Source: Nymphalis io (lineage: Eukaryota > Arthropoda > Insecta > Lepidoptera > Nymphalidae). From it: a DNA stretch of 64,000 nt. The position numbers and the translations under genes were made by a program. Location of the stretch: NCBI RefSeq assembly GCF_905147045.1, contig NC_065910.1, positions 682,001-746,000 of the forward strand, in the 5' to 3' direction. This document shows, piece by piece, positions 1-9,709 of the stretch. The notes under the pieces are model-generated. The model ran no database searches, was not told the DNA's origin, and saw only the letters and a program-made list of their open reading frames with translations. Positions within the stretch are counted from its first letter, which is position 1. Every line of letters begins with the position of its first letter.

Positions 1-277
1 ACGGTAGTTACGGTAGTTACTTCTTTTGGGCTATTATTGTTTTATTAATATTGTATCTTAAGAGCAAGAGTGAATACGGACATTTTCTAGAAAAATGCGT
101 TCCATCCTTAGAATTATCATAGTTGCGGTTAATCGTAAGTCAATAAAAAAAAGAATGGCAGCAAGGATGACATGTATTACTGAGGATATGAGTATAGAGA
201 AATGAAAGGAAGAGAAAAAGACAGCGTGCCCACACCTTATTAAGGGTTATTACTATTTCTTAGACTGGACTACAAAC

Positions 278-463
278 CTCATCAGTAAATTTAACTTGAA
301 AAGGTTTGATGCTGGCATCTACTTTTCCCTTCGTGTCCATAGGTCCCCACCACTCGTTGGCGTCTAACTTTGGAGGGGATACCGGCAACAACATTGGTAG
401 TGCACACCATGTTGCTATACCGATTATTGTGACCAGAACAGACAAAACCAGTAATTTCCCCAT
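278..463 (-). CDS. Jheh: Juvenile hormone epoxide hydrolase, first coding exon (partial gene)
   Basis: This exon encodes 62 residues starting MGKLL. It has a hydrophobic N-terminal anchor at about residues 3-28, then KLDANEWWGP and SIKPFQVKF. That combination is typical of the N-terminal region of microsomal and juvenile hormone epoxide hydrolases, which open the epoxide of juvenile hormone on the ER membrane. The catalytic alpha/beta-hydrolase domain is not present and should lie on further exons left of the window. The exon end is inferred from the donor GAG|GTTTGT after ...FTDE; the open frame otherwise runs only five more residues to a stop. A polypyrimidine-CTAG acceptor sits directly before the ATG, so a 5'-UTR exon probably lies upstream. 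The family call is firm. Whether this is the JH-specific enzyme or a xenobiotic paralogue cannot be told from the N-terminus. Confidence 0.8.
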
Positions 464-465
464 CT
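464..465 (-). other. Splice acceptor abutting the hydrolase start codon
   Basis: On the minus strand a run of T followed by CTAG lies immediately before the ATG. The coding exon therefore appears to begin with the start codon itself, which implies a separate untranslated first exon. This is inferred from sequence only. Confidence 0.5.
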
Positions 466-514
466 AGAAAAAAAAATCATTACTTCTGGTTAAAACAATT
501 ATAAAACATTTAAG

Positions 515-655
515 GGACTTGAACGCAGACATCGAGTTCCTGTGTTCGAGTCTCAGGTCGGGCTAGTAAAAAGTTATTGTATATTTTGTCCAGAATTTTC
601 TTCTCGTGCGAGATTTGCTGCCTCATCGTATTATGAGAGTGAGGGAATACAAATT
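515..655 (+). repeat. SINE-D, degenerate copy
   Basis: It has the tRNA-like B box GTTCGAGTCTCAGGTCGGGC, then AAAAGTTATTG and a tail matching TTATGAGAGTGAGGGAATA, as in the better SINE-D copies at 19.7 and 61.0 kb. Confidence 0.5.
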
Positions 656-744
656 GCACTTTTGTTTTTTTGTTAGGAGATCACCAACAAAATAAAACAG
701 CTCAATCAACACAGCCTTTTAGAAATTAGTGAAACCGTAAATAA

Positions 745-985
745 GATACCAATGACTTATATGATTGCACACCTTGGGAATGAAACGATCGCCTTCAGGC
801 CATTTCAAATAAAGATTTTTTTATATTATTATATAATAACTATACTTGTAAAATCCCTCTGAGTTTCTTACGTCAGTTCTCAAGTCCGAGTTGTTTATTT
901 TTTATCTTTTCCAAGCTATATTTTTAACAATCAATAAGCAAGTGTAAACGATATTGAAAACATATGTTTGACCCTAAGTGTTACT
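745..985 (+). repeat. Rep-E, copy 1 (probable LINE 3' tail)
   Basis: The string GATTGCACACCTTGGGAATG, then CGATCGCC, TTTCAAATAAAGA, GAGTTTCTTACG and CAATCAATAAGCAAGTGTAA also occurs in order at 32360-32648. This is probably the 3' end of a non-LTR element; no coding part is seen here. Confidence 0.6.
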
Positions 986-1518
986 ATATAAGAATTAATA
1001 TTTTTATTTTTGTCCTCTATGCGTTCCTAAACCATTCACCTGTGATGAATAAATTAAAATAATTAATAAATTTGACTGGATATCATCGTCGTTATCATTT
1101 AATTCCAAGCTCACAAACTATTTACAACTTACTTATCTATATATAAAAAAGTCTGTCAGTCGAACAATTTTTTGTTTGACAACTGACATCGACCATAATA
1201 TATACAAGTAATTATGTAATTAAATTCAAGAACACATGCAATAAAATAGAACATAAGTCGGCTGTCAACATCGAGTTCTTACAGAATAGCTTTGCAGACG
1301 TTTTTTGTTACGAATCTTGATATAAGCGTTTATATACTAAAACCGGTTTTAATCGACTTGGCCTATGCACTATTGTTTCTGTGCAAATGAGTGTTATGTA
1401 TAAATGAAACAATACATACATTACAATCACATTCGAATTTCAAATCGTTGACATTTCTCTTATTCGTTTGTTTATATATTATTTTAGTCATGAACGTTAA
1501 ATACCTACTTTTTTTACA
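986..1518. other. AT-rich stretch, nothing identified
   Basis: I see no exon, RNA or repeat that I can support here. The short open frames have no recognisable content. Confidence 0.5.
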
Positions 1519-1655
1519 CTTAATAGACAAGCGTTTGACCGTTGACATGCCTGATCTTAAGCACCGACACGGTCTAGGATGTAACACGTTTGCCTAAAAT
1601 AAACCTGTTCACTCAGGTCTTTAAGACACCACCGTTGTACCTATCAGCATCTACG
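1519..1655 (+). repeat. Rep-J, copy 1
   Basis: GTTTGACCGTTGACATGCCT, GATCTTAAGCACCG and the AAGACACCACCGTTGTACCT block match the reverse complement of 8458-8622. Origin unknown; possibly the 3' part of a LINE. Confidence 0.5.
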
Positions 1656-1818
1656 ACTATTTGATCTATTAAAAATAATATTTATTTAAAACGAATATTA
1701 GAAATAACCCAATAATATATTTCCCGTATTAAGTTTAACAATTATTTGCATTAATAAAAATAGTATGTAATTCGAATAATATAAGTGTATTATATACATA
1801 TATATATATATGTATATA

Positions 1819-1874
1819 CACTACATAGGACTTCTTAAGTTAATTAATATTAACTTAAGAAGTCCTATGTAGTG
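1819..1874. repeat. Perfect 25-bp inverted repeat with 6-bp spacer
   Basis: The left arm 1819-1843 starts CACTACATAGGAC. The right arm 1850-1874 is its exact reverse complement, and the spacer is TTAATA. The DNA can form a long cruciform or hairpin. The function is unknown; it may be a tiny foldback element. Confidence 0.85.
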
Positions 1875-1971
1875 AAATATAACACAAAAAATAAAACTCA
1901 TTAATGTAATAATACAACATAATAATTTAGAAATATTTTTTAAGTTGTTTTGGAGTTGACAGTCGTCATCA

Positions 1972-2243
1972 TTTTTTTTTTGTGTAAAGGGTAAGCGGAC
2001 GAGCATATGGACCACTTGGTGGTAAATGGTCACCAACGCCCATAGACATTGGCATTGTAAGAAATGTAACCATCGCTTATATCGCCAATGCGTCACCAAC
2101 CTTGGGGCTTCATGTTTAATAACACTGGCTCACTCACCCTTCAAACTGGAACACAACAATACCAAGTACTGCTGTTTTGTGGTAGAATATCTGATGAATA
2201 GGTGGTACCTACCCAGACGAGCTTGCACAAAGCCCTACCACTT
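1972..2243 (-). repeat. Rep-B, near full-length copy
   Basis: The poly(T) end (poly(A) tail on the minus strand) is followed by GCGGACGAGCATATGG, GACATTGGCATTGTAAGAAA, GGCTCACTCACCCTTCAA and GCTTGCACAAAGCCCTACCA. It carries an internal change (GGGGCTTCATGTTTAATA) shared only with the copy at 2714, which ties the two together. Confidence 0.8.
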
Positions 2244-2711
2244 AGATTACTCGAGTATCCGATAATTGATATCGCATCAATTCAATATTAAAAAATAATA
2301 TCTTTACTCAACCTGTGGTTGTAACAGGCAACACAGTATACAATTACTACCAATATTAGATCTTTTGTCCATTCGCTTGTTCGACTCAATTTTATATTAC
2401 CATTCATTGATTAAAAATGACAAGATTTTTAAAAGCCGCCTACCTTACACCTCAATAGATACACGTAGGGTACTTAAAAAAAACTTTTGTTGGCTTTTAA
2501 ATTGAAATTTATTTATTACATTATCTATACACATAATATGTGCATACATATATGTTGTTGGTTCTACAAAAAATAATAATTGAGTAACGCCTTTTTATTA
2601 TTATAAAAGGCTTCTATAAAGTGTACTGTAAAACAAAAAAGTTTATTTCTTGATCTTCCAATTATTAAAAGTTGTAAGAGACTTAACTTTTTAATCTTTA
2701 ATTTTTCTTTT
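2244..2711. repeat. Block X, copy 1 of a duplicated 470-bp segment
   Basis: From GATTACTCGAGTATCC to TTTAATCTTTAATTTTTC this block is repeated, with small changes and one insertion, at 5531-6225. Shared landmarks include CAACCTGTGGTTGTAACAGG, GACAAGATTTTTAAAAGCC and AAAAGTTGTAAGAGACTTAA. No coding sequence is recognised. Confidence 0.8.
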
Positions 2712-2713
2712 CC

Positions 2714-2826
2714 TTGGCGCTTCATGTTTAATAACACTGGCTCACTCACCCTTCAAACTGGAACACAACAATACCAAGTACTGCTGTTTTGTGGTAGAAT
2801 ATCTGATGAGTAGTTGGTACCTACCC
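2714..2826 (-). repeat. Rep-B fragment, duplicate of 2100-2222
   Basis: It matches the second half of the copy at 1972, including that copy's private deletion, so it looks like a segmental duplication rather than an independent insertion. It ends abruptly where LINE sequence begins at 2827. Confidence 0.7.
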
Positions 2827-3539
2827 TTAGCGGTGAGAGCGATACGTGGGTACCGTACGGTGTCATGGACGGCAGCGACAGTTCTCGCGAGCGATCCGCC
2901 CTGGGAACTCCAGGCAGAGGTGCTTGCGGAAGTGCACCGGTTCCGGGTGGAAACGAGGTCAAGCGGCGTCCGTCCAGGGTCGGCGGAAGTTGAGCGAGTT
3001 AGGGCCCTAGCCCAGCGAGCCTTGATTCGTAGGTGGGAGGACGACTTGAGGTCACCCTCGGCAGGCCTAGTGACAGTGGAGGCGGTCCGCCCCCACTTGA
3101 GTCGCTGGGTGGAACGGAGTCACGGCACACTCACATTCAGGCTGACGCAGGTACTTACCGGACACGGTTGTTTCGGTAAGTACCTGCACCGGATAGCGAG
3201 GCGGGAGGTGACACCCACCTGCCATGAGTGTGGTGCGCCTTCGGACACAGCGTGCCACATCTGATGGAGTGTGCCGCTTGGGGACCTCAGCGCCTGTCCC
3301 TGGCGGCCTTAGTCGGTGAAGACCGCAAGGGTCTTGGCTTGGGCCGAGTGTGATAAATGCCATGCTTGGTAGCGAGATGTGCTAGTTGGAGACGGTCTCC
3401 TTCTGCGAAAATGTCATGTCGCAGAAGGAGGCAGCGGAGCGGGAGCGTGAGGAGAGGGCCTCCGCTGACTCGCTTCGCCGAAGAAGACCGGGGAGAAGGC
3501 GTCGGCGCTATGCGCATCTTCTCCTCCCGCCCTAAGTGT
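2827..3539 (+). pseudogene. R1-type retrotransposon ORF2 C-terminus, broken
   Basis: The frame reads VRAIRGYRTVSWTAA, WELQAEVLAEVHRF, ALAQRALIRRWEDDL and LTQVLTGHGCFGKYLHRIAR, typical of the region after the polymerase domain in R1-clade elements. A terminal CHECG with a downstream H and C fits the C-x2-C-x8-H-x4-C motif found at the end of this protein family. The frame is lost between the H and the C, where a one-base deletion gives a TGA at 3262; LMECAAWGPQR continues in another frame. Further stops follow at about 3350 and 3390, and an Arg-rich tail (SLRRRRPGRRRRRY) sits in a third reading. This is dead sequence. The ATG at 2791 belongs to the adjoining rep-B and is not a real start. Confidence 0.8.
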
Positions 3540-3732
3540 TGCCGGGGTTAGGGGGTCTTTGTACCCTGAGAACCCCCTAGGATTTGGAGGCCTGCAGAGG
3601 CGGGCCAACCGTCGGGGCGTCACGGTAGTATGCGCAAGCGATCCCGTGACGTCCCTCGAAAAGGCGGTGTGGGTACCGCTGGTTTTTTAGTGGGTATTCC
3701 GGCATGATCGGCCGAAAAAAAAAAAAAAAAAG
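2827..3732 (+). mobile_element. R1-clade LINE, 5'-truncated, ending in poly(A)
   Basis: A GC-rich island in AT-rich DNA. It holds the extreme C-terminus of a reverse transcriptase protein, about 250 bp of 3' UTR and an A-run at 3716-3731. The 5' edge lies directly against rep-B sequence. The 3' UTR recurs at 5886, 43960 and 45617, so a family of 5'-truncated insertions is present. Confidence 0.8.
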
Positions 3733-4369
3733 AGGTAATAAAAAAATAGTAATGGAACGCAAAAAAAATTGTCTTCAAATCTGTGTTACATCCTGAGATA
3801 AGTGCGTTCAACAAAATATAAAAAATATATAATTATTCTTAAACTCTAGAGCATAACTGAACCATATTACAATCCGACAAGTTACAGGGTAATCGCGATG
3901 CTAATAATTATTATTATTAAAGTGTGATATATTCAAACATAAGATATATCTATTTGATATATAACTTTTCATTATATATCTTTACCAAAACTTTCGGTCA
4001 ATAATCATCTTACATTAAATTTAAAAAAAAAACTATTTAAGTATATAAATAACAATCATAAGAAAAGAGATAATAGCCGTGATAAGAATTAAATTCACAT
4101 TACTAATACAAGTAATAATAAAAAGTATACAATATTTTTCTTACCCTGTTAAAATATCTCTACACACAACTCACTCGCTGCGCCGGCGCACCTAACTGAT
4201 CTAAATTATTAATGTTGTTACGCTTATCAATAGTGTTGCCAGCACTTATAATACAAATTCTACTAAAACTTCATTTACTATATTATTAATATTATTATGA
4301 TGTTCGCTGAATCGCATATAGACTGTTTTTACGCATTAATATGAAAAAAGTGTGCATCCTTGGTTCACA
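3733..4369. other. AT-rich spacer, nothing identified
   Basis: No coding exon or repeat family that I can support. A short GC patch near 4183 (CGCTGCGCCGGCG) stands alone. Confidence 0.5.
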
Positions 4370-4562
4370 GGATGCGGGCCAGCTCAAACAAAATTCTAAC
4401 CATGGTTGCTAACAGACCAGACTGCATATTTATAAACCGCTGTTGTAAAGTTTCAGCTGGACCAGTAAATTGTATAAGTAGTAGATAGTAGTGTTTATTT
4501 TATTTTTTTGTTATTTTGTATATGAGTCTTGTTACTTGAATAAATAAATTATTATTATTATT
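4370..4562 (+). repeat. Rep-I, uninterrupted copy
   Basis: ATTTATAAACCGCTGTTGTA, AGTTTCAGCTGGACCAGTAA and TATATGAGTCTTGTTACTTG match the pieces that flank two nested insertions at 59.1-60.0 kb. This copy serves as the empty site for both. It ends in a run of ATT units. Confidence 0.8.
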
Positions 4563-4708
4563 AATGAGTAATTCTTGTATATATTTGTTACGTGTTTTAC
4601 GTAATTAGATAGGGTTATGCTTTTTAAGTTAGTTTATTTAACCTAACCCAAAAAGACGCAATTTTTTCAAAAATTTAATAGAACAGTATTTTTTTATACC
4701 CTTGAATA

Positions 4709-4801
4709 CTTTTTTATGTTATATAAGCAGGCGGACGATCAAATAGGACACCTTATGGTAAGTGGTCTCCACCTCTCATAGACATTGGCGATGTAAGAAA
4801 T
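4709..4801 (-). repeat. Rep-B, 3' part only
   Basis: The poly(T)-side end with GCGGACGATC, TATGGTAAGTGGTCTCC and GACATTGGCGATGTAAGAAA. It stops at the TA microsatellite. Confidence 0.65.
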
Positions 4802-4808
4802 AATAATA

Positions 4809-4811
<3 letters not shown>

Positions 4812-4861
<50 letters not shown>
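4812..4861. repeat. (TA)n microsatellite
   Basis: About 25 uninterrupted TA units between a rep-B fragment and a LINE fragment. Confidence 0.95.
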
Positions 4862-4864
<3 letters not shown>

Positions 4865-4900
4865 ACAGAAGAAGGCAGGTCTAAGTGTTATTATTATTAC

Positions 4901-5354
4901 CGTAGAAACACCCTTGAACCTTTACAATTGCGTCGCGAGATAGCAGCACTGAGCGCTTTCTATCGACTGTATCACGGCGAGTGCTCTGAGGAATTATTCT
5001 CTCTAATTCCTGCTTCCCCCTTCCTTCTTAAGTCCACGCGAGCTGGTTCTCGATGTCACCGCCTAACTGTGACATCAATTCCATCGCGCACAAAGAAATT
5101 TGGCAACTCCTTTCTTTGTCGCACTACCAAAAAATGGAATTCCTTACCAGCTCACGTGTTCCCCTCCTCTTACAACCCGGGTTCCTTCAAACGAGGCGTG
5201 AAGAGGCATCTTGCGGGCCGGCAAGGCGGGGACGGCTAGTACAGAACATTCTTCCCGACTGTACTGGCCGTCGTCGCGTTTGGACTCTACTACCACTTAC
5301 CATCAGGTGGAGTAGAGTCATTTGCCATCCCGGGGCATATAAAAAAAAAAAAAG
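4901..5354 (+). mobile_element. Jockey-like LINE 3' end with ORF2 C-terminus, poly(A) tail
   Basis: From about 4913 one frame reads without interruption to a stop at 5237-5239: NTLEPLQLRREIAALS, FYRLYHGECSEELFSLIPAS, TRAGSRCHRLTV, SIPSRTKKFGNSFLCRTTKK and WNSLPAHVFPSSYNPGSFKR. This is the conserved tail of a non-LTR reverse transcriptase protein that I associate with many lepidopteran jockey-like elements. The polymerase motifs themselves are absent, so the piece is 5'-truncated. The 3' UTR contains CCACTTACCATCAGGTGGAG and ends in about 14 A at 5340-5354. The same 3' end is present on the minus strand at 28431-28677. Confidence 0.8.
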
Positions 5355-5530
5355 ATTTAATTATTCCATGCGATAAATAATCTTGCTGTAATTATTATGT
5401 TCAACAAACAGTTTTTGATTAATATATATTCATTTATAATACAACATCATTCCACTTATATTTCCACTTTAGTTTCGACAACAACTTTACCGACATTCAA
5501 AACGACATATTTTTGCGAATCCATTATTAA

Positions 5531-6225
5531 CATCTTGGATTACTCGAGTATCCGATAATTGAAATCGCATCAATTCAATGTAAAAAAATAATATCTTTAC
5601 TCAACCTGTGGTTGTAACAGGCAACACAGTATACAATTACTACCAACATTAGATCTTTTGTCCATTCGCTTGTTCGACTCAATATTTTATTACCATTCAT
5701 TGATTAAAAATGACAAGATTTTTAAAAGCCTACCTTACACCTACCACTATATTTTTTTATTTTTTTTTTCAAGCGCGGCATCAATAGCAACACGTAGGTA
5801 CTTAAAAAAAAACTTTTGTTGGCTTTTTAAATTGAAATTTATTTATTACATTATCTGTGCATATATACACGTAAATGTGCAACAGAATCCCCTAGGATTG
5901 GAGGCCCGCCTGAGTGGGCCAACCGTCGGTGCGTCACGGTAGGATGCACAAGCGATCCCGTGACGCCCCTTCGACAAGACGGAGTGGGTACCGCTTGTTT
6001 TTTAGTGGGTATTCCGGCGCCTTCAGCGCCGGCGAGTCCCACATACCCCCCCACCTCATGTGGGGGAAACGCGTAAATGCGTTTTTCCAGCGAAAAAAAA
6101 AACATCACTGTTGCCTGTATATTATTATAAAAGGCTTCCATAAAGTGTACTGTAAAATAAAAGTTTATTCCTTGATCTTCCAATTATTAAAAGTTGTAAG
6201 AGACTTAACTTTTTAATCCTTAATT
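5531..6225. repeat. Block X, copy 2, with a LINE insertion
   Basis: It carries the same sequence as 2244-2711. It is interrupted at 5886-6101 by an R1-type 3' UTR fragment and has a local T-rich expansion near 5745. Copy 1 shows the uninterrupted arrangement. Confidence 0.75.
5886..6101 (+). mobile_element. R1-type LINE 3' UTR fragment with poly(A)
   Basis: It starts at CCCCTAGGATTGGAGGC and includes CAAGCGATCCCGTGACG, GTGGGTACCGCTTG and GTGGGTATTCCGGCG, all also in the R1 3' UTR at 3570-3710. It ends in 10 A. It has no coding sequence. Confidence 0.75.
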
Positions 6226-6367
6226 TTTCGGTTCTCGGTTAACCTAATAAGGTTATTAGAAATTGCGTGAAATCTGTTAAATGGCGATTAACACATAATA
6301 TTAAACATAAAATATTAACATGTTTCAGATAAAGATCTATTTATCAATTAACAGGAGGTACATAACA

Positions 6368-6664
6368 AAATGAGATGGCCCAGTGGTTAGAACGCGTGAA
6401 TCTTAACCGTTGAGCGTGGGTTCAAACTCAGGCAAGCACCACTAAATTTTCATGTGCTTTATTTGTTTATATAGTTTATAATACATCTCGTGCTTGACGG
6501 TGAAGGAAAACATTGTCCATGTGTCTTATTTCACTGAAATTCGGCCACATGTGTAGTCCACCAACTCGCATTGGAGCAGCCTGGTGGAATAAGCTTCAAC
6601 CCTTCTCCTCAAAAAGGAGAGGAGGCCTTAGCCTAGCAGTGGGATATACGCAGGCTGATACTTA
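6368..6664 (+). repeat. SINE-A, full-length copy
   Basis: The tRNA-like head GAGATGGCCCAGTGGTTAGA has the B box GGGTTCAAACTC. Then come GGTGAAGGAAAACATTGTCC, GCATTGGAGCAGCCTGGTGG and CCTAGCAGTGGGATATACGC. Confidence 0.85.
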
Positions 6665-6733
6665 CATTACAAACACTATTTATTGATAAAGAACAAAAAA
6701 AAAATTACAATTATTCAGAGTGACTTCGTATAC

Positions 6734-7026
6734 AGTACACTAACAGCCTGTTAACGTCCCACTGCTGGGCTAAGGCCTCCTCTCCCTTTTTGAGGAGGTT
6801 TAGAGCTTATTCCACCACGCTGCTCCAATGCGGGTTGGTAGAATACACATGTGACATAATTTCATTGAATGCAGGTTTCCTCACAATGTTTTCCTTCACC
6901 GTCAAGCTCGAGATGAATTATAATCACAAATTAAGCACATAAAAATTCAGTGGTGCTTGCCCGGGTTCGAACCCACGATCATCGGTTAAGATTCACGCGT
7001 TCTAACCACTAGGCCATCTCGGCTTT
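6734..7026 (-). repeat. SINE-A, full-length, with target-site duplication
   Basis: A complete element from the 3' end (AACAGCCTGTTAACGTCCCA) to the tRNA-like head (GGCCATCTCGGC in plus orientation). It is flanked by TGACTTCGTATAC (6721-6733) and TGACATCGTATAC (7027-7039), a 13-bp duplication with one mismatch. Confidence 0.9.
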
Positions 7027-7279
7027 TGACATCGTATACCCGCTTAAATTTACTATCTCTGAAATATATATGTATATATGATGAGCCAATACCACAACAC
7101 AGAGCCGGTAAACTCATTCTCAACATCAATAACTCCTGGAATTGGTATCGGAATAGTTTTTAATTCAGAAATGTACCATGCATCATTCATTGCATGTGCC
7201 GATCTAGTTCTTTGTGCTAAAATAACGCCAGTTTTTTTTTTGTAATTTTTTTTATGTAGTTTTTTTTTGTAATTTTTTA

Positions 7280-7573
7280 TTTTTTTTTTTATGTAGGAAG
7301 GCGGACGAGCATATGGGCCACCTGATGGTAAGTGGTCACCAAACGCCCTTAGACATTGGCATTGTAAGAAATGTTAACCATCGCTTACATCACCAATGCG
7401 CCACCAACCTTGGGAACTAAGATGTTATGTCTCTTGTGCCTGTAATTACACTGGCTCACTCACCCTTCAAACCGGAACACAACAATACCAAGTACTGCTG
7501 TTTTGCGGTAGAATATCTGATGAGTGGGTGGTACCTACCCAGACGAGCTTGTACAAAACTCTACCACCAGTGT
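7280..7573 (-). repeat. Rep-B, full-length copy
   Basis: A poly(T) run, then AGGAAGGCGGACGAGCATAT and CTGATGGTAAGTGGTCACCA through to TTGTACAAAACTCTACCACC. It is preceded by T-rich sequence from 7230, which may be a decayed second tail. Confidence 0.85.
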
Positions 7574-7769
7574 TCGTGGTTTCGTGTTTGTTAGAGATTA
7601 TATAACAAGTATAATCTAATTATTATGAAATTGTTTGGTAAGTACTAATATAACATTTAACTTAGTCCTGTCTGTACTGTTTTATATAGTATTGATCTGC
7701 TGATGCCCGGTATCCGACTGCACAGATGTCGAGAGCTATAGGTCCAACGCGCGAGCTAGTGAGGCCCTA

Positions 7770-8440
7770 ATTCAGGCTCAGAGAAAGGCCATGGCTGAGC
7801 GCCTCAGCGTGACCCTTAAGGCAATGTCCGTTTGGGGCAATGCCAATTTGTTCATGTTCAATACAACCAAGACGCAGGCGTGTTTGTTTTCCGCCAAAAA
7901 GAGGAAATTTCAGCTATCTCCCTCTTTCTGAAATGTGTCCGTACCTATAACTGACCACCTTGACCTTCTGGGCGTTACTCTCACGTCGACTCTAAATTTC
8001 GGTCTTTTTTATTGAGTCCGAAGCCCAAATAGCCATCCGAAAGCTTGGTATCCTCTCCAAGGTGAGACGTTACTTTACTTCAGAACAACTGCTCAGCTTA
8101 TACAAAGCACAAGTGAGGTCTTGTTTGGAGAACTGCTCTCACCTTTGGGACGGCTCTGCTAAGCATCACCTTCGGGCTCTAGAATTGATTGAGAAGCGTG
8201 CCAGGTGGCTGATAGGAGACGACACATTGGTCGAGTCTAGGCTCCAAAGTCTGGAACATCGACGTGTGGTTGCATCACTTTCAGTCTTCTATCGAACATT
8301 CGGAGAATATGCATAGGAATTACATGATCTAATTCCTCCCGCCTCTTTTACTATGGAACGGCCAGGCAAACGCGACCAAAGCGCCATAGGTAAACAGTGG
8401 AACTTCCCCGCCTACGTACGAAGCGTTTTGAATCCATATT
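7770..8440 (+). pseudogene. Jockey-like LINE reverse transcriptase, decayed fragment
   Basis: Pieces in several frames match the region after the YADD motif of a non-LTR reverse transcriptase: AERLSVTLKAMSVWGN, NTTKTQACLFSAKKRKF and DHLDLLGVTLTSTLNFG. Then, in one longer frame (8062-8316), come YFTSEQLLSLYKAQVRSCLE, NCSHLWDGSAKHHL, RARWLIGDD and SLEHRRVVASLSVFYR. Stops and frameshifts separate the blocks (TGA near 7930, TAG at 8314), so it cannot be active. The catalytic aspartates lie upstream and are not recognisable. It belongs to the same broad group as 4901-5354. Confidence 0.75.
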
Positions 8441-8457
8441 TATTATTCGCACTGCGA

Positions 8458-8622
8458 AACTGTAGACTGCTTTGCTTTAGTCCATATTTCCTGATAGGTA
8501 TAATGTTGGTGTCTTCAAATCCAGGATAAACGGGTTTCTTCTGGGCAGACGCGCTCCAATCTAGACCGTGACTATGCTTAAGATCAGGCAAGTCAACGGT
8601 CAAGCGCATGCCTATTAACTGT
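8458..8622 (-). repeat. Rep-J, copy 2
   Basis: Its reverse complement has GCTTGACCGTTGACTTGCCT, CTTAAGCATAGTCACGG and GAAGACACCAACATTATACC, matching 1519-1655. It abuts the decayed LINE at 7770-8440 and may be part of the same insertion or a separate one. Confidence 0.5.
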
Positions 8623-9585
8623 AAAAAAAAATAGTATGTCCTAAAAGAATATAATTTTTCATTTTTTTGTATATTCCATTTCCAACTAGGAAGTTTATCA
8701 AATGGACCTCCTCAAGGAAAAATATTTTTATGTTATCCTAAATGTCAGAACCGAGATGCACAGAAGGTAGAACGCGTGAATCTTAACTGATAAACATAAG
8801 GGTCAAGCAAAGACACATTTTTACATATATATGTTATTGTATCAAATAAAACCTCTATAACAATAAAAAACAAAATACGTTAACCTTATCAGGTAATTCT
8901 GCATTATCATATGATGTATCAAAACATTTAAAATGTTCGCTACGCCACAAATAGCTTTTTTTTAAGTTATGTAGTTAGCAATAAAAAAAATAGTTGCCTG
9001 CTTCATTTCCTTTCAGTAAATATAAAACTAAATAACAAGTAGCGTCATCCAGTATAAAATTCTGGGAACTTTAAGCGCTAATTCGTAGTCAGAACTATGA
9101 ATTCTAATGCTGAAGAGTTTCTATGAAGAAAGAGTACTTCGAAATGTATACTGTATTCGATAGATGGCGTTGAAATTCAAAATATGAGTATTTGACTTTG
9201 GGTATAAATAGATTTTACTTTTACCTATATTGGGTTTAACCAAAAACATTATGAAATATGATTGGATGATTCTTAAAAGATATAGTATTTATAACACTCT
9301 TATTTTAGGAGGATATATACTTAAATGAAAGGTTATGGATTATGTCATTTTATTTTATTATGAGTAACATCTGTTGGCGCGTTTTGGGTGGGTTGGCGTT
9401 TTATGTCGTCCAATGACATTACATTGTTTTTTATTGAAATAATTTATAGTTAAAGAACTAAAAATAGATAAAAATATAAAACATGAGTTTCATTAATAAA
9501 GTACCCGCAATGCATATACAAAGAAGTAGACAACGGCAGCGGATATTTGGATATTTTTTTTATGTTAAAGTCAGAAAGTAACAAC
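8623..9585. other. AT-rich spacer with a SINE-A remnant at about 8751-8815
   Basis: The only recognisable part is AGAACGCGTGAATCTTAACT with a decayed tRNA-like head. The rest holds no exon or repeat that I can support. Confidence 0.4.
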
Positions 9586-9709
9586 TAACAGCCTGTGAAT
9601 GTCCCACTGCTGGGCTAAGTCCTCCTCTCTTTTTTTGAGAAGTTTTGAAGCTTATTCCACTAGGCTGCTCCAATGCGGGTTGGTGGAATACACATGTGGC
9701 ACAATTTCA
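9586..9709 (-). repeat. SINE-A 3' half, inverted arm of a foldback
   Basis: Minus-orientation 3' end (AACAGCCTGTGAATGTCCCA) up to ACAATTTCA, then switching directly into a plus-orientation copy. Its tRNA-like head is absent. Confidence 0.85.

Noticed and set aside
2026..2265. 79-residue open frame; similar ones at 7396, 18960, 29440, 38686, 43612 and 44765
   Set aside because: These are translations of rep-B copies.
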